Shown here: in pieces, positions 20,201 to 29,246 of the stretch | How positions within the stretch are numbered: the stretch's first letter is position 1 | Layout: each line of letters starts with the position of its first letter | Assembly (NCBI RefSeq): GCF_002964765.1 | Contig: NZ_PQCF01000004.1 | Location: forward strand, 22,718-86,717 | Direction: 5' to 3' | DNA length: 64,000 bases | Source of the DNA: Pseudoalteromonas sp. T1lg88 | GTDB lineage: Bacteria > Pseudomonadota > Gammaproteobacteria > Enterobacterales > Alteromonadaceae | The notes under the pieces: model-generated | Told to the model about the DNA's origin: nothing | Database searches by the model: none | The model's input: only the letters and a program-made list of their open reading frames with translations | Translations under genes and position numbers: made by a program

Positions 20201-20806
20201 TTAGGTTTCCCAGTGCGGCTCATCATCGAATAAACCACTTTGCACCGCAGTAAGCTCAATCAGTTCGGCAAATCCCAGACTAAAATCAGCCATCATATCG
20301 ACCAGAGCATCGTTAAATGCCTGCTCATCCTGACCAGAGTTTGCCGCATGTATGCTGAATTGCTCAGCATCGGCAAATAATCCAAGTACAGTGACCGCCT
20401 GAGCAAGCATATCTTTACTTTCTTCGGGGCACGATGGGGCACTTAGCAAGGGTTCAAGGTAATAGCTGACACCCAGCACAAAGCCTTGTGCCCATTGATG
20501 CAACTCGGCATCGGCAGCTAGATTATCCCGCCAGCGCTGTGCAACTGCGACATTGCTAGTAAGCTTAAAACCGGTCTCATACACCTGCTCACTTATATCC
20601 TGATGCAGACTCAGCAGTGCAAATAAAACACTTTCATCGCAATCGGCGGCATGGCCACCAAGCACCTCTTGCAACCATTGCTCTTCCTCTATGGGAGCAG
20701 GAGCACAGATAAGTGCAAAAAGATAACCCTGAACCTGAGCCAAGGGCATAGCATTACCAGCCTCCCTCAGGTAGTCACGCAAAGAGGTTAGCGCTTGCTC
20801 ACTCAT
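20201..20806 (-). CDS. UPF0149 family protein (YgfB/YecA type)
   Basis: 201 aa, all-helical. The family signature near the N-terminus is visible (LAQVQGYLFALICAPAPIEEEQWLQEV), as is HQWAQGFVLGVSYY in the middle. The molecular role of this family is not settled. Its ATG overlaps the gspN stop (TAATG), so it is translated as the last gene of the type II secretion operon. Confidence 0.8.
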   Translation of the reverse strand: MSEQALTSLRDYLREAGNAMPLAQVQGYLFALICAPAPIEEEQWLQEVLGGHAADCDESVLFALLSLHQDISEQVYETGFKLTSNVAVAQRWRDNLAADAELHQWAQGFVLGVSYYLEPLLSAPSCPEESKDMLAQAVTVLGLFADAEQFSIHAANSGQDEQAFNDALVDMMADFSLGFAELIELTAVQSGLFDDEPHWET

Positions 20807-21570
20807 TAGAAATCGATCCGATAGCGACCGTCGGCTCCCTGCGCTCCCAGGAACTGCACCGCATCATGTACATCCTTAGGCAGGCTGGCATCCGGTTTAA
20901 TAAAGCCTTTAACGCTAAACTGACCACGGTCGTTAAAGCTGGCATCAACCTGTAAACCCAGACGGTTTTCCTTGGTAACCGTCACCTTAGCAGCACTATT
21001 TACGCAGCTAAGCTCACCTTCCAGCTCACCAATGCTAAACCAACCGTTACGACCCTTCACGCTGATATCCGCAGAGCTGATGGTGCCGGCTAGCGCTTGG
21101 CAATGAGGCTCACCGAGTTGGTAGTTATCCAGTTCAACAAACACCCGCCCCTTGGCCTCTGTAGGTATGGGTAGACGCACTCGCTGTAAAACTTGCTCAA
21201 GAGAAAGTCGTGCCTGGGTATCGTGAAGCTGCAGCTGCTTGTTAAACAGGCCATAGACTAATTGACCCTGGGCCGAAATTTCATTGGTATTGCGCTTATT
21301 ACCTAGCACCAGATCCATATTCAACTGCGCCTGCAACAGCGCCAGCGGCTTAACCTGCCATTTCACCTGGCTGACATACTGGCCCTGATAACGCGCCCCG
21401 TGCACCTGGCCTTGCCAGACCGTGCCCGTGGCCGGACCCAACTGTAAGCCAGGTGGTAAATCTTTTTTAAACCAGTCCAAGGCCACCGAAGCGGGCAGCA
21501 GGGCAATGGCGAAAACCAGCAAAAAAACAACAAATACAACGGCTAGACCGCTGATTTTCTTCACAGACAT
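20806..21570 (-). CDS. gspN: Type II secretion system protein N
   Basis: 254 aa with one N-terminal membrane anchor (about 7-29) and a periplasmic domain; GspN is an accessory, non-universal component of the secretion machine. Recognised by position after gspM and by the opening pattern of a short cytoplasmic tail, a helix, then LDWFKKDLPPGLQLGPATGTVWQG. The C-terminal domain contains two Cys (HCQALAG, LSCVNS). Confidence 0.88.
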   Translation of the reverse strand: MSVKKISGLAVVFVVFLLVFAIALLPASVALDWFKKDLPPGLQLGPATGTVWQGQVHGARYQGQYVSQVKWQVKPLALLQAQLNMDLVLGNKRNTNEISAQGQLVYGLFNKQLQLHDTQARLSLEQVLQRVRLPIPTEAKGRVFVELDNYQLGEPHCQALAGTISSADISVKGRNGWFSIGELEGELSCVNSAAKVTVTKENRLGLQVDASFNDRGQFSVKGFIKPDASLPKDVHDAVQFLGAQGADGRYRIDF

Positions 21571-21572
21571 AG

Positions 21573-22043
21573 TTACTCCAGAACGATACGACTAACACGG
21601 ACATGGCCCGGTTTTGGATCTAAAGACAGCTCGATATTACTAATGGTCACGCCATGGTTTTTGACTATGTCGTCCAACCAAGACAAGAGTTGATTAAAGG
21701 GCACACTATCAATATTTAAACGCAAACCTTCACCACTGGGCTGCATGCGAGCGATCTCAATTTGATAGCGTGAACGGGTGCTGTTCACCACCTGGGTGAC
21801 ATTACCACTGGAGACAGCTTTTACGGAGCCGCCCTGGGCCTTTATTTGCACCACACTTTGCTGCACAAATTGCAGCAATTCTTGCTGTTTGCTCAGCTCT
21901 TGTTTGGCCTCAGCAACGGCGTTATTTAACGGCCGATAGATCACCATAACAAAGAAAAAGATGATAAAAATAACGCCGGCGATGCTTAGCAAGCGCTGCT
22001 CTTGTGGCTTCAATGATTGCCAATAATTCGTTAATGCGCTCAT
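21573..22043 (-). CDS. gspM: Type II secretion system protein M
   Basis: 156 aa inner-membrane assembly-platform protein with a single helix (about 19-36), a coiled coil (AEAKQELSKQQELLQFVQQS) and a small ferredoxin-like periplasmic domain. It binds GspL. Its start overlaps the gspL stop by 4 bp. Confidence 0.9.
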   Translation of the reverse strand: MSALTNYWQSLKPQEQRLLSIAGVIFIIFFFVMVIYRPLNNAVAEAKQELSKQQELLQFVQQSVVQIKAQGGSVKAVSSGNVTQVVNSTRSRYQIEIARMQPSGEGLRLNIDSVPFNQLLSWLDDIVKNHGVTISNIELSLDPKPGHVRVSRIVLE

Positions 22044-23245
22044 TGTTCGCCCCTTATGCGTAATTCACCCACCACGGTTTCGCCGTCATTGTTTAATGAC
22101 CCCTGGTCGACACTGAAACCGCGCTGTTCCAAGCGCGCCTTTACTTGTGCAAAACTTTGGAAGTCTTTGGCTCTGGCGCCAACCCGTAATTCATTGCGGC
22201 GCTGATCAAAACGCAGCGTTTGCGTTACAAACTCATTGCTTTGCTGCACGATATCGGCAAAATCCTGCAACATCATCAGAAATTCAGCGCCGCCGCCCTG
22301 ACTCTGGCCGCCCAGTGCGGTATTAATCTGGTTACGGATAAGATGCGGACGCACCTTGGTGCCGGGGAAAGCCGACTCATAACTGCTCACTACCTGCTCT
22401 TTCACCGACTCGGCCTGAGAAGAATAGTGATACCACTGTCCCCCCTTGACGCCCAGCATAAAGACCAGAGCCACACCCGCGGCAACCATGGCCGGACGCC
22501 ATACCTTAATCCAACCACTGCTTTTTTTCTTGTAGGCAAAGGTGCCTTGGCGCAAATTGATAGGTGAGATGGCCTTGGCGAACATGGCTAAAGGCAATTC
22601 AAACTTATCTTCGTGGCTATAGGTTTCAATTCCCAATTCGCCACTGGGTAATGGACTGTATAAGTCTAAGGTCTCGATGCCTGCCGAGATTAAATAGGCC
22701 GCTGCCCAATCCGGCTCCAGCTGAGCGCCTTGCCACTGGCTGGAACGCACCAAAAAACTGTCATCATTAATGGCAATAGCGCTGGCTCTTTGCGGTGCAG
22801 GCTCGGGTAGCAAGAGGGCATCAACATACACATTCACTACGGCAATATCGGCTTCAGCAAATAGCTCCAGCCAGTTTTGCAGCCACTGCTTATTAACCAG
22901 GGCGATATTAATAAAATGATTATCCGCCTCGCTGTAGGCATTGCCATGGGCGATAAACAGGCTGTCGATATCGACCGTCACCTGCTCTTCCACCATAAAG
23001 GGTAAGGCCTGAGCCAGCTTGCGATTCCACTTCGCGGGCAATTTCACGCTTTGCAGTTGCACCTGAGCGCAGGGCACTACTAAGGTGCAATCGCGATTGC
23101 GCGCCTTGTCCGTGAGTCCGGATAAAGCGGTTGCCTCGGCCAGGTGGCCGCTGGCGATAATTTCGTCCTCTGCGGGATTATATACCAGCCAATGAATAGG
23201 CTGATCTGGGCGCTCGCCCACGTGGATCAGTAAGGATTCTCTCAC
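22040..23245 (-). CDS. gspL: Type II secretion system protein L
   Basis: 401 aa. A cytoplasmic actin-like domain (1-235) docks the GspE ATPase, a single membrane helix lies near 245-262 (MVAAGVALVFMLGV), and the periplasmic ferredoxin-like domain ends in VVGELRIRG. Start overlaps the gspK stop by 4 bp. Confidence 0.92.
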   Translation of the reverse strand: MRESLLIHVGERPDQPIHWLVYNPAEDEIIASGHLAEATALSGLTDKARNRDCTLVVPCAQVQLQSVKLPAKWNRKLAQALPFMVEEQVTVDIDSLFIAHGNAYSEADNHFINIALVNKQWLQNWLELFAEADIAVVNVYVDALLLPEPAPQRASAIAINDDSFLVRSSQWQGAQLEPDWAAAYLISAGIETLDLYSPLPSGELGIETYSHEDKFELPLAMFAKAISPINLRQGTFAYKKKSSGWIKVWRPAMVAAGVALVFMLGVKGGQWYHYSSQAESVKEQVVSSYESAFPGTKVRPHLIRNQINTALGGQSQGGGAEFLMMLQDFADIVQQSNEFVTQTLRFDQRRNELRVGARAKDFQSFAQVKARLEQRGFSVDQGSLNNDGETVVGELRIRGEQ

Positions 23246-24234
23246 TGCAGGCCTCCAAATTTTCGCGCCATAATGGAAATTTCTTTATTATTTATTTGTA
23301 ATAGCGAGGTCATAGTAAACTCAAACTCGACAAAAGTTGCGGTTGTTTGCAATTGAAAATACGAACTTTTCAGCACAAACCGACCATCGTCCTCTTTAAC
23401 ATCACGGCCCCCCTGCTGGGTTACCTCGTTAACAAAGTCGCTCAGCGAATCAAAGCCTTTTTCCGGGCGTGCACTGATCACCGACTGCGCCGATGACTCG
23501 TCCAACCCTTCAATCATAGCAGCCAGAAGCAAGGCTTGATCTTCGGTAATGGTATTTACATTCAATGCAAACACCTCACTGCCGGGGATCACGCAAACAT
23601 AAGGAGCCAATTTACGCATCGCCAGCGGGTTAAACCCTTTTACCAGGCGTAACTCGGAAAAATCGGCAAAGAAGTTATTGGCGGTTAAATAAGGCACATC
23701 CCGGGATAAATACTCGTCTTCCTCGGCGCCGGAACGCATGGTAATACTGTCTTCATCCACCCAGTCAAACACGCTGTCGGCCATAGCCTCTTCAGACTCA
23801 TCACTTGGCAAATCATCGATTTCCTTTAATAAGGCTAGCAGAGCCTGATGAGCCGGGTTAGATTTTACATAGCCGCCGTTTTGCGTTTGAGGCTCAGCCC
23901 GTAGCGCATTAAGATTTAAACAGGCTTGCAAGTCTTTAATTTCCCCAGCAATGGTGCCATTTTCCACAGGAAACGGCGTATTAGCTGCCAAAGCCCAGCT
24001 CTGTTTCAGGTGCATTTTGTCCGGCTCTTCTTCGATACTTTCGCGCAGCACCTTTTGCGCTAGGGCCTCCGCCGCATAGGCATACCATTTAGCCTGACGA
24101 AAATCGTTAAGATTCGATGACTTTTGCACCTGAACCATAAGATTCATACTCATCTGCGCGGCAATGGTTGCGGCTAGGGCAACAATAAATAAAACAATGA
24201 TAAGGGCCGCCCCGCCTTGATGACGATTAACCAT
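23242..24234 (-). CDS. gspK: Type II secretion system minor pseudopilin K
   Basis: 330 aa from ATG 24234; the start overlaps the gspJ stop by 8 bp. It has a prepilin-type leader (MVNRHQGG then AALIIVLFIVALAATIAAQM) and the large alpha-helical GspK domain (LNLNALRAEP, FDWVDEDS, YLSRDVPYLTANN). GspK lacks the Glu at +5 and caps the pseudopilus tip together with GspI and GspJ. The open frame extends upstream inside gspJ, but those codons would precede the leader. Confidence 0.92.
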   Translation of the reverse strand: MVNRHQGGAALIIVLFIVALAATIAAQMSMNLMVQVQKSSNLNDFRQAKWYAYAAEALAQKVLRESIEEEPDKMHLKQSWALAANTPFPVENGTIAGEIKDLQACLNLNALRAEPQTQNGGYVKSNPAHQALLALLKEIDDLPSDESEEAMADSVFDWVDEDSITMRSGAEEDEYLSRDVPYLTANNFFADFSELRLVKGFNPLAMRKLAPYVCVIPGSEVFALNVNTITEDQALLLAAMIEGLDESSAQSVISARPEKGFDSLSDFVNEVTQQGGRDVKEDDGRFVLKSSYFQLQTTATFVEFEFTMTSLLQINNKEISIMARKFGGLQ

Positions 24235-25003
24235 GATTAGGGCTCCCCGTCGAACCGCCGCCACCCGAGTTGTTGCCGCCTTGATTATTATTTCCACCTT
24301 GGTTACCGCCCTGGGAACCAGCTGAACCACCGCCTGAATTATTTCCTGAACCGCCTTGCTGCACCGGGATATCGGCGCCCTGACCTGCCAGTAAAAATAG
24401 GCGACGAATTGGGTCGCCTTCTTTTAAGGTCAGATCCACGGCAACGGCCTTAGGTAACAGTTCCTGCTGCCATTGCTCCTGCCACTTTTGCGCCTGGCCG
24501 TTAAAAAACTCAAACCTAAAATCTTCCACATCATTTAACAGCACCTGCACTCTAGGCTCACTGCTGTCTAACTGATCGACATAAAGACTATACAAACGCT
24601 CTAAACGCCCTTCTTGCACCCGATAGGCTACGGCTTGTAGTTCACTGCGCGGCAACAAGTAGCCCGGGTTGGTCCAGCCGTTGCGTATAAAGGCAATGCC
24701 ATCTAGTTCACTGCCAAATAAAAAGCGCTCGTGTAACAGGTATTTTTCCTGAAAATCGCCAGCCTCATTGCGCACCTTGCGCTTACTTATCTGACTAAAA
24801 TCCTGTTCCATCACCCGAAAAACCGTCTGCAAACGTGATAGGTTATCCAATGTCTCTTCCGACATTTCCTTGGTTCGGGTGCTGACCTCAAAAATCTGGT
24901 GGGTTGCGCCGATAATAAAGGCCATTACGGCCAAGGCTACAAGCACCTCAACCAGGGTAAAAGCACGTTGGCGAGACACATTAGCAAAGCGGCTACGCAT
25001 CAT
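24227..25003 (-). CDS. gspJ: Type II secretion system minor pseudopilin J, with Gly/Asn-rich tail
   Basis: 258 aa. Prepilin leader and N-methylation segment FTLVEVLVALAVMAFIIGATHQIF, Glu at +5, then the GspJ beta domain. The last 45 or so residues are a low-complexity Gly/Asn/Gln/Ser tail (GGNQGGNNNQGG and similar), absent from the E. coli and Vibrio proteins as I know them. It forms the tip complex with GspI and GspK. Start overlaps the gspI stop by 4 bp. Confidence 0.92.
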   Translation of the reverse strand: MMRSRFANVSRQRAFTLVEVLVALAVMAFIIGATHQIFEVSTRTKEMSEETLDNLSRLQTVFRVMEQDFSQISKRKVRNEAGDFQEKYLLHERFLFGSELDGIAFIRNGWTNPGYLLPRSELQAVAYRVQEGRLERLYSLYVDQLDSSEPRVQVLLNDVEDFRFEFFNGQAQKWQEQWQQELLPKAVAVDLTLKEGDPIRRLFLLAGQGADIPVQQGGSGNNSGGGSAGSQGGNQGGNNNQGGNNSGGGGSTGSPNHG

Positions 25004-25407
25004 GTTTTACTCGCCTCTTTATCTATATAGGTCGCGAGCTCATAGGCAAATTGTTCGCGCTCTTCATCGGTAAATACGGATATCACAACTTTCACAAAGC
25101 TGCTGTTGGCGGTGCGTATCACTTCCTGTTGCCAATACCAGGTTACTCCGGCCAACTCGGTTTTGCCCTTGGCACCATTTTTGGCATCCCACTTATCTCC
25201 TTGGGCGCGAATTTCAACCAACTGGTTTTCCGCGACCCAGGAGCCATAGGTTTGTTCTTGAATGGCGCCTAAATGATTAATATGTTCGCCACTGATCTGC
25301 ATGGCAGCGATCCCGGCCATGGCACAAATACTGAGCGCCACTAAAACTTCGATAAGGGTAAAGCCAGCGCTGCGCTTACCTGAGCGAGATCTATGCTGAG
25401 CCATCAT
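25000..25407 (-). CDS. gspI: Type II secretion system minor pseudopilin I
   Basis: 135 aa with prepilin leader ending RSAG and the segment FTLIEVLVALSICAMAGIAAMQ, then the GspI domain (EQTYGSWVAENQLVEIRAQG). Seeds pseudopilus assembly with GspJ/K. Overlaps the gspH stop by 4 bp. Confidence 0.93.
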   Translation of the reverse strand: MMAQHRSRSGKRSAGFTLIEVLVALSICAMAGIAAMQISGEHINHLGAIQEQTYGSWVAENQLVEIRAQGDKWDAKNGAKGKTELAGVTWYWQQEVIRTANSSFVKVVISVFTDEEREQFAYELATYIDKEASKT

Positions 25408-25988
25408 TGCAGCTCTTCTTGGTAAAGGCTAACCGGCGCCATAAATTCCCCTTCGATAATAAAGGGAGCCAGATCTTCGTCCGCATCCTGCAAGGCAAGA
25501 CGTAGTTGAAACGGGCTGATTTCGCCTGAGGATAGGATCATCACTTGGGGGATCTGCATTTTTTGCAGTTCAAGAAAGTCATCGTCATCGGCTCCCAATA
25601 GTTTTTGCCAATCCACTTCATTCAGCAGACTATCCTGCGCCCAAGGGAGATCTTCTTGATTCAGGGTCAGGGAAAAGTCGGACTCCAGCTTTTTGCCTTT
25701 CAGCACACCATCGCTGTCATCCAATGCTTGCCATTTTTGCTCACCATAAACCATAAACTCATAACCATTTTCGTCATCTACAAATAAACCGAGCTGACGC
25801 TGATTAAGGATGGCGTATTCGGACGCAAAGTTAATGCTGGTTTGCAAGGCAAAGGCCGTTTGCTCTAACTCGTCGTGGCGTGAATCATCAATGCTATAAA
25901 CTATCAGGTTGGCGCTAAACGCAATAATTGCCAGCACCACCAGAATTTCGATTAGGGTAAAACCGGATCGATGATTCACCGCCTTCAT
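25404..25988 (-). CDS. gspH: Type II secretion system minor pseudopilin H
   Basis: 194 aa, leader MKAVNHRSG followed by FTLIEILVVLAIIAFSANLIVY. The soluble domain contains SINFASEYAILNQRQLGLFV, typical of GspH. It starts 2 bp after the gspG stop. Confidence 0.92.
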   Translation of the reverse strand: MKAVNHRSGFTLIEILVVLAIIAFSANLIVYSIDDSRHDELEQTAFALQTSINFASEYAILNQRQLGLFVDDENGYEFMVYGEQKWQALDDSDGVLKGKKLESDFSLTLNQEDLPWAQDSLLNEVDWQKLLGADDDDFLELQKMQIPQVMILSSGEISPFQLRLALQDADEDLAPFIIEGEFMAPVSLYQEELQ

Positions 25989-25990
25989 GC

Positions 25991-26413
25991 TTAGCGCTCT
26001 TCTTCGTCCCAGTTACCGATATCGTCTTCGGTACCTGCTTCGCCGTCAGGGCCCATAGAAAATACATCAATCTTACCGATTTCACCCGGATAGATTAGCT
26101 GGTAGGGGTTACCCCAAGGGTCCAGTGGCAATTCATTGATAAAACCACCTTCAGGGAAACGCTTTGGAATTGGCTCTATGCTGGTTTTGGTCACGAGTGC
26201 TTCCAAACCCTGCTCTGTAGTTGGGTAGGTATTAACACGCAACTTGTACATGCTTAGCGCATCTTCAATTTGCTGAATGTCCAACTGCGCCTTATCAAGA
26301 TCGGCTTCTTCTTTTTGTCCCATGATATTCGGGGCTACAATCGACATGATCATGCCTATGATGACCAATACCACCATCACTTCAAGTAATGAAAAACCAG
26401 ACTGCTTTCTCAT
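25991..26413 (-). CDS. gspG: Type II secretion system major pseudopilin G
   Basis: 140 aa. Short leader MRKQSG cleaved before FSLLEVMVVLVIIGMIMSIV. The C-terminal domain has the family signature YPTTEQGLEALV, LPLDPWGNPYQ and the calcium-binding loop GPDGEAGTEDDIGNW. It is the main subunit of the pseudopilus. A 44-bp gap separates it from gspF, the largest in the operon, and may help uneven expression of this abundant subunit. Confidence 0.96.
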   Translation of the reverse strand: MRKQSGFSLLEVMVVLVIIGMIMSIVAPNIMGQKEEADLDKAQLDIQQIEDALSMYKLRVNTYPTTEQGLEALVTKTSIEPIPKRFPEGGFINELPLDPWGNPYQLIYPGEIGKIDVFSMGPDGEAGTEDDIGNWDEEER

Positions 26414-26457
26414 TGTTCGTACCTCTAAATTTACTGAAATCTGTATTTACTTGGCCA

Positions 26458-27690
26458 CTATAAGCCAATTGCCTTGTTCATTGCCATGATTGGCTGCAAT
26501 ATTGCCATTACGATAAATAGCACAATTAGTGCCATGCTCGCTATCATTGCCGGCTCTAAGAGTTTTAATGACACATTCACCATGGTCTCAAACTCGCGGT
26601 CCTGGTTGTCTGCAGCACGCTCAAGCATTTGCTCCAACTCACCGGACTTTTCACCGCTGGCAATCATGTGCAGCATCATGGGTGGGAAAAGTTTAGACTG
26701 TTCCAAAGAAGCACGCAGGCTGGCACCTTCACTGACCCGAGTAGCAGCCTCGGCCACCGCCTGTTTGATCTTATCGTTCTCTAATACCTGACCGGAAATC
26801 TTCATGCCTTCAAGCAAGGGCACAGAACTGGAAGAAAGGATACTTAGGGTACGGGCAAAACGCGCTGTATTCAGGCCACGACTGACCTTGCCTAAACCAG
26901 GCATGGACAATAACCGGGAATGGTACCAAAAACGAATATTGGGGCGCTTCAACGCCTGCTTAATAGCGACCACCACGGCTATCACCACGACCAGGGTAAT
27001 AAACCAGTAGTTTTGTACAAAGGCACTGGCCGCCATTACCCATTCTGTGGTCCAGGGGAGAGCCTGTTTGGATTTCTCAAACGTCTTTAGGATCTCGGGA
27101 ACGACAGTACCAAGCAAGATAGAAACTATGGTAATGGCGAACACCACAAGTATGGTGGGGTACACCATGGCCTGCACTATCTGCGAACGCATATACTGGC
27201 GCTGCTCGGTATAATCCGCTAGGCGATTTAACACCTGATCCAAATGCCCGGATCTTTCCCCTGCCGCCACCATAGAACGATAGAGGTTATCGAAAACATG
27301 AGGAAATTCCGCCAGGCCATCGGCCAGGGTGTAACCCTCGACCACCTTGGAGCGTACCGCCATCAGCATCTTCTTGAGGCGAGGCTTTTCACACTGTTCG
27401 GCCACCGCCATCACCGCGGCTTCTACCGGCAGTGCAGATTGGATCAGGGTCGCCAACTGGCGGGTGATCAAGGCCAGATCTGAGGTCGCGATTTTCGCCT
27501 TAAACAGACCGCTAAACAGGCCGGTTTTTGCGGCACTGGCCTTCTCCTGCGAGGCTGCCAGCTCAACGGCTAAAGGCATCAAGCCCTTATCACGTAATTG
27601 TTGACGTATCTGTTTTGCCGTATCGGCCTCTAAAATGCCCTTTTTTTCTTTGCCTTTGCCATCCAGAGCTCGATATTCAAACGCCGCCAC
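26458..27690 (-). CDS. gspF: Type II secretion system inner membrane protein F
   Basis: 410 aa with two homologous GspF cytoplasmic domains (about 70-195 and 275-395) and three membrane helices. The N-terminal AFEYRALDGKGKEKKGILEADTAK segment is diagnostic. It is the assembly-platform core. Its start shares a base with the gspE stop. Confidence 0.95.
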   Translation of the reverse strand: MAAFEYRALDGKGKEKKGILEADTAKQIRQQLRDKGLMPLAVELAASQEKASAAKTGLFSGLFKAKIATSDLALITRQLATLIQSALPVEAAVMAVAEQCEKPRLKKMLMAVRSKVVEGYTLADGLAEFPHVFDNLYRSMVAAGERSGHLDQVLNRLADYTEQRQYMRSQIVQAMVYPTILVVFAITIVSILLGTVVPEILKTFEKSKQALPWTTEWVMAASAFVQNYWFITLVVVIAVVVAIKQALKRPNIRFWYHSRLLSMPGLGKVSRGLNTARFARTLSILSSSSVPLLEGMKISGQVLENDKIKQAVAEAATRVSEGASLRASLEQSKLFPPMMLHMIASGEKSGELEQMLERAADNQDREFETMVNVSLKLLEPAMIASMALIVLFIVMAILQPIMAMNKAIGL

Positions 27691-29246
27691 TATTGCTCCT
27701 CACGGGTAACCCGTAATACTTCTTCGAGAGTGGTTTTGCCTGCCAGCACACGGGTACACCCATCGCCACGAATACTCGGACTATGCTGACGAATGTATTT
27801 CTCAACCGCTTGCTCGCCCTTACCATTGTGAATAAGTTCGCGAATATGGTCGTTCACGATCAACAGCTCATGAATACCGGTTCGGCCCTTATAGCCATTG
27901 TAGTTACATTCTTCACAACCCACGGCGCGGTAGATGATTGGCGCCGATTCAGCACTAACGCCGAGCATCTGACACTCATTGGCATCGGCCTGATGCGGCT
28001 GCTTACAAGATTTACACAGGGTACGTACCAGACGCTGCGACAAGACCCCAAGTAAAGATGAAGAAAGTAAGAAGGACTCAACGCCCATATCTTCCATTCG
28101 GGTAATGGCACCAGCGGCGGTGTTGGTGTGCAGGGTCGATAATACCAGGTGACCGGTTAAAGATGCCTGCACGGCGATCTGTGCCGTTTCCAAGTCACGG
28201 ATCTCACCGACCATCACCACATCCGGATCCTGACGTAAAATAGCCCGTAAGCCGCGGGCAAAGGTCATATCCACCTTAGGGTTCACCTGAGTCTGGCCTA
28301 TGCCAGGAATTTCATATTCGATCGGATCTTCAACGGTTAAGATATTACGATCTCTACTGTTGATTTCGCTCATACCGGCATACAAGGTCGTACTCTTACC
28401 CGAGCCCGTAGGACCGGTCACCAGGATAATGCCGTGAGGCTTGCGGATAAGTTCGGCAAACAGCTCCTGATTGTGCTGCGTCATGCCTAAGTCTTGTAAG
28501 TTAAGGCGGGCGTTGTTTTTGTCCAACAAACGCAGTACCACACGCTCACCAAAGCTCGATGGCATGGTCGATACCCGCACATCAACGGCGCGGCCGGCAA
28601 TTCTTAAACTAATACGACCGTCTTGCGGTACCCGCTTTTCGGCGATATCCAGCTTGGCCATAACCTTGATACGCGACACTAAAAGCGACGACAATTTGCG
28701 GTTGGGTTTAAGCACTTCTTTAAGCACGCCATCGACACGAAAACGTATCACCAGATCCTGCTCAAAGGTTTCTATATGTATATCCGAGGCGCCTTCTTTA
28801 ATGGCTTCGCCGAGCATGGCATTGATCAACTTGATGATAGGCGCATCATCGTCACCCGCCAAGAGATCTTCGGTTTGCGGCAGCTCTTCGGCAAGAGAGA
28901 AAAGATCCGCCTCGTTGCCGATATCTTCCATGATCTGCTGGGTTTCGGAGCTGTCTCTTTGGTAAGAGGCTTCCAATAGCAGCTCAAATTTATCTTCTGC
29001 GAGCTTTTCCACTACGAAGCCGCGTCCCGCGAAACGGCGCACTTCCAACATCACCTGCGCGTCTAGCTCATTGGCGTAGTACAACACCAATTTTTGGTCC
29101 TTGTCGACCAACAAAACCTGGAAACGGCGAGCATAGGCAAAAGGCAGTCGCAACGGCGCTGCGGCAAGCACTTCCGATACTTCCATCAGCTCTTCGTCGC
29201 TTACCGGCAGCTCAGGAGAGGCATCATTGGCCACTTGCTCAGTCAT
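27690..29246 (-). CDS. gspE: Type II secretion system ATPase E
   Basis: 518 aa cytoplasmic hexameric ATPase. Walker [15 protein letters not shown], Asp boxes (VEDPIEYEI), Walker B-like GEIRDLETA, and the tetra-Cys zinc module (CKSCKQ ... [14 protein letters not shown]). It powers pseudopilus extension. Start overlaps the gspD stop. Confidence 0.96.
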   Translation of the reverse strand: MTEQVANDASPELPVSDEELMEVSEVLAAAPLRLPFAYARRFQVLLVDKDQKLVLYYANELDAQVMLEVRRFAGRGFVVEKLAEDKFELLLEASYQRDSSETQQIMEDIGNEADLFSLAEELPQTEDLLAGDDDAPIIKLINAMLGEAIKEGASDIHIETFEQDLVIRFRVDGVLKEVLKPNRKLSSLLVSRIKVMAKLDIAEKRVPQDGRISLRIAGRAVDVRVSTMPSSFGERVVLRLLDKNNARLNLQDLGMTQHNQELFAELIRKPHGIILVTGPTGSGKSTTLYAGMSEINSRDRNILTVEDPIEYEIPGIGQTQVNPKVDMTFARGLRAILRQDPDVVMVGEIRDLETAQIAVQASLTGHLVLSTLHTNTAAGAITRMEDMGVESFLLSSSLLGVLSQRLVRTLCKSCKQPHQADANECQMLGVSAESAPIIYRAVGCEECNYNGYKGRTGIHELLIVNDHIRELIHNGKGEQAVEKYIRQHSPSIRGDGCTRVLAGKTTLEEVLRVTREEQ

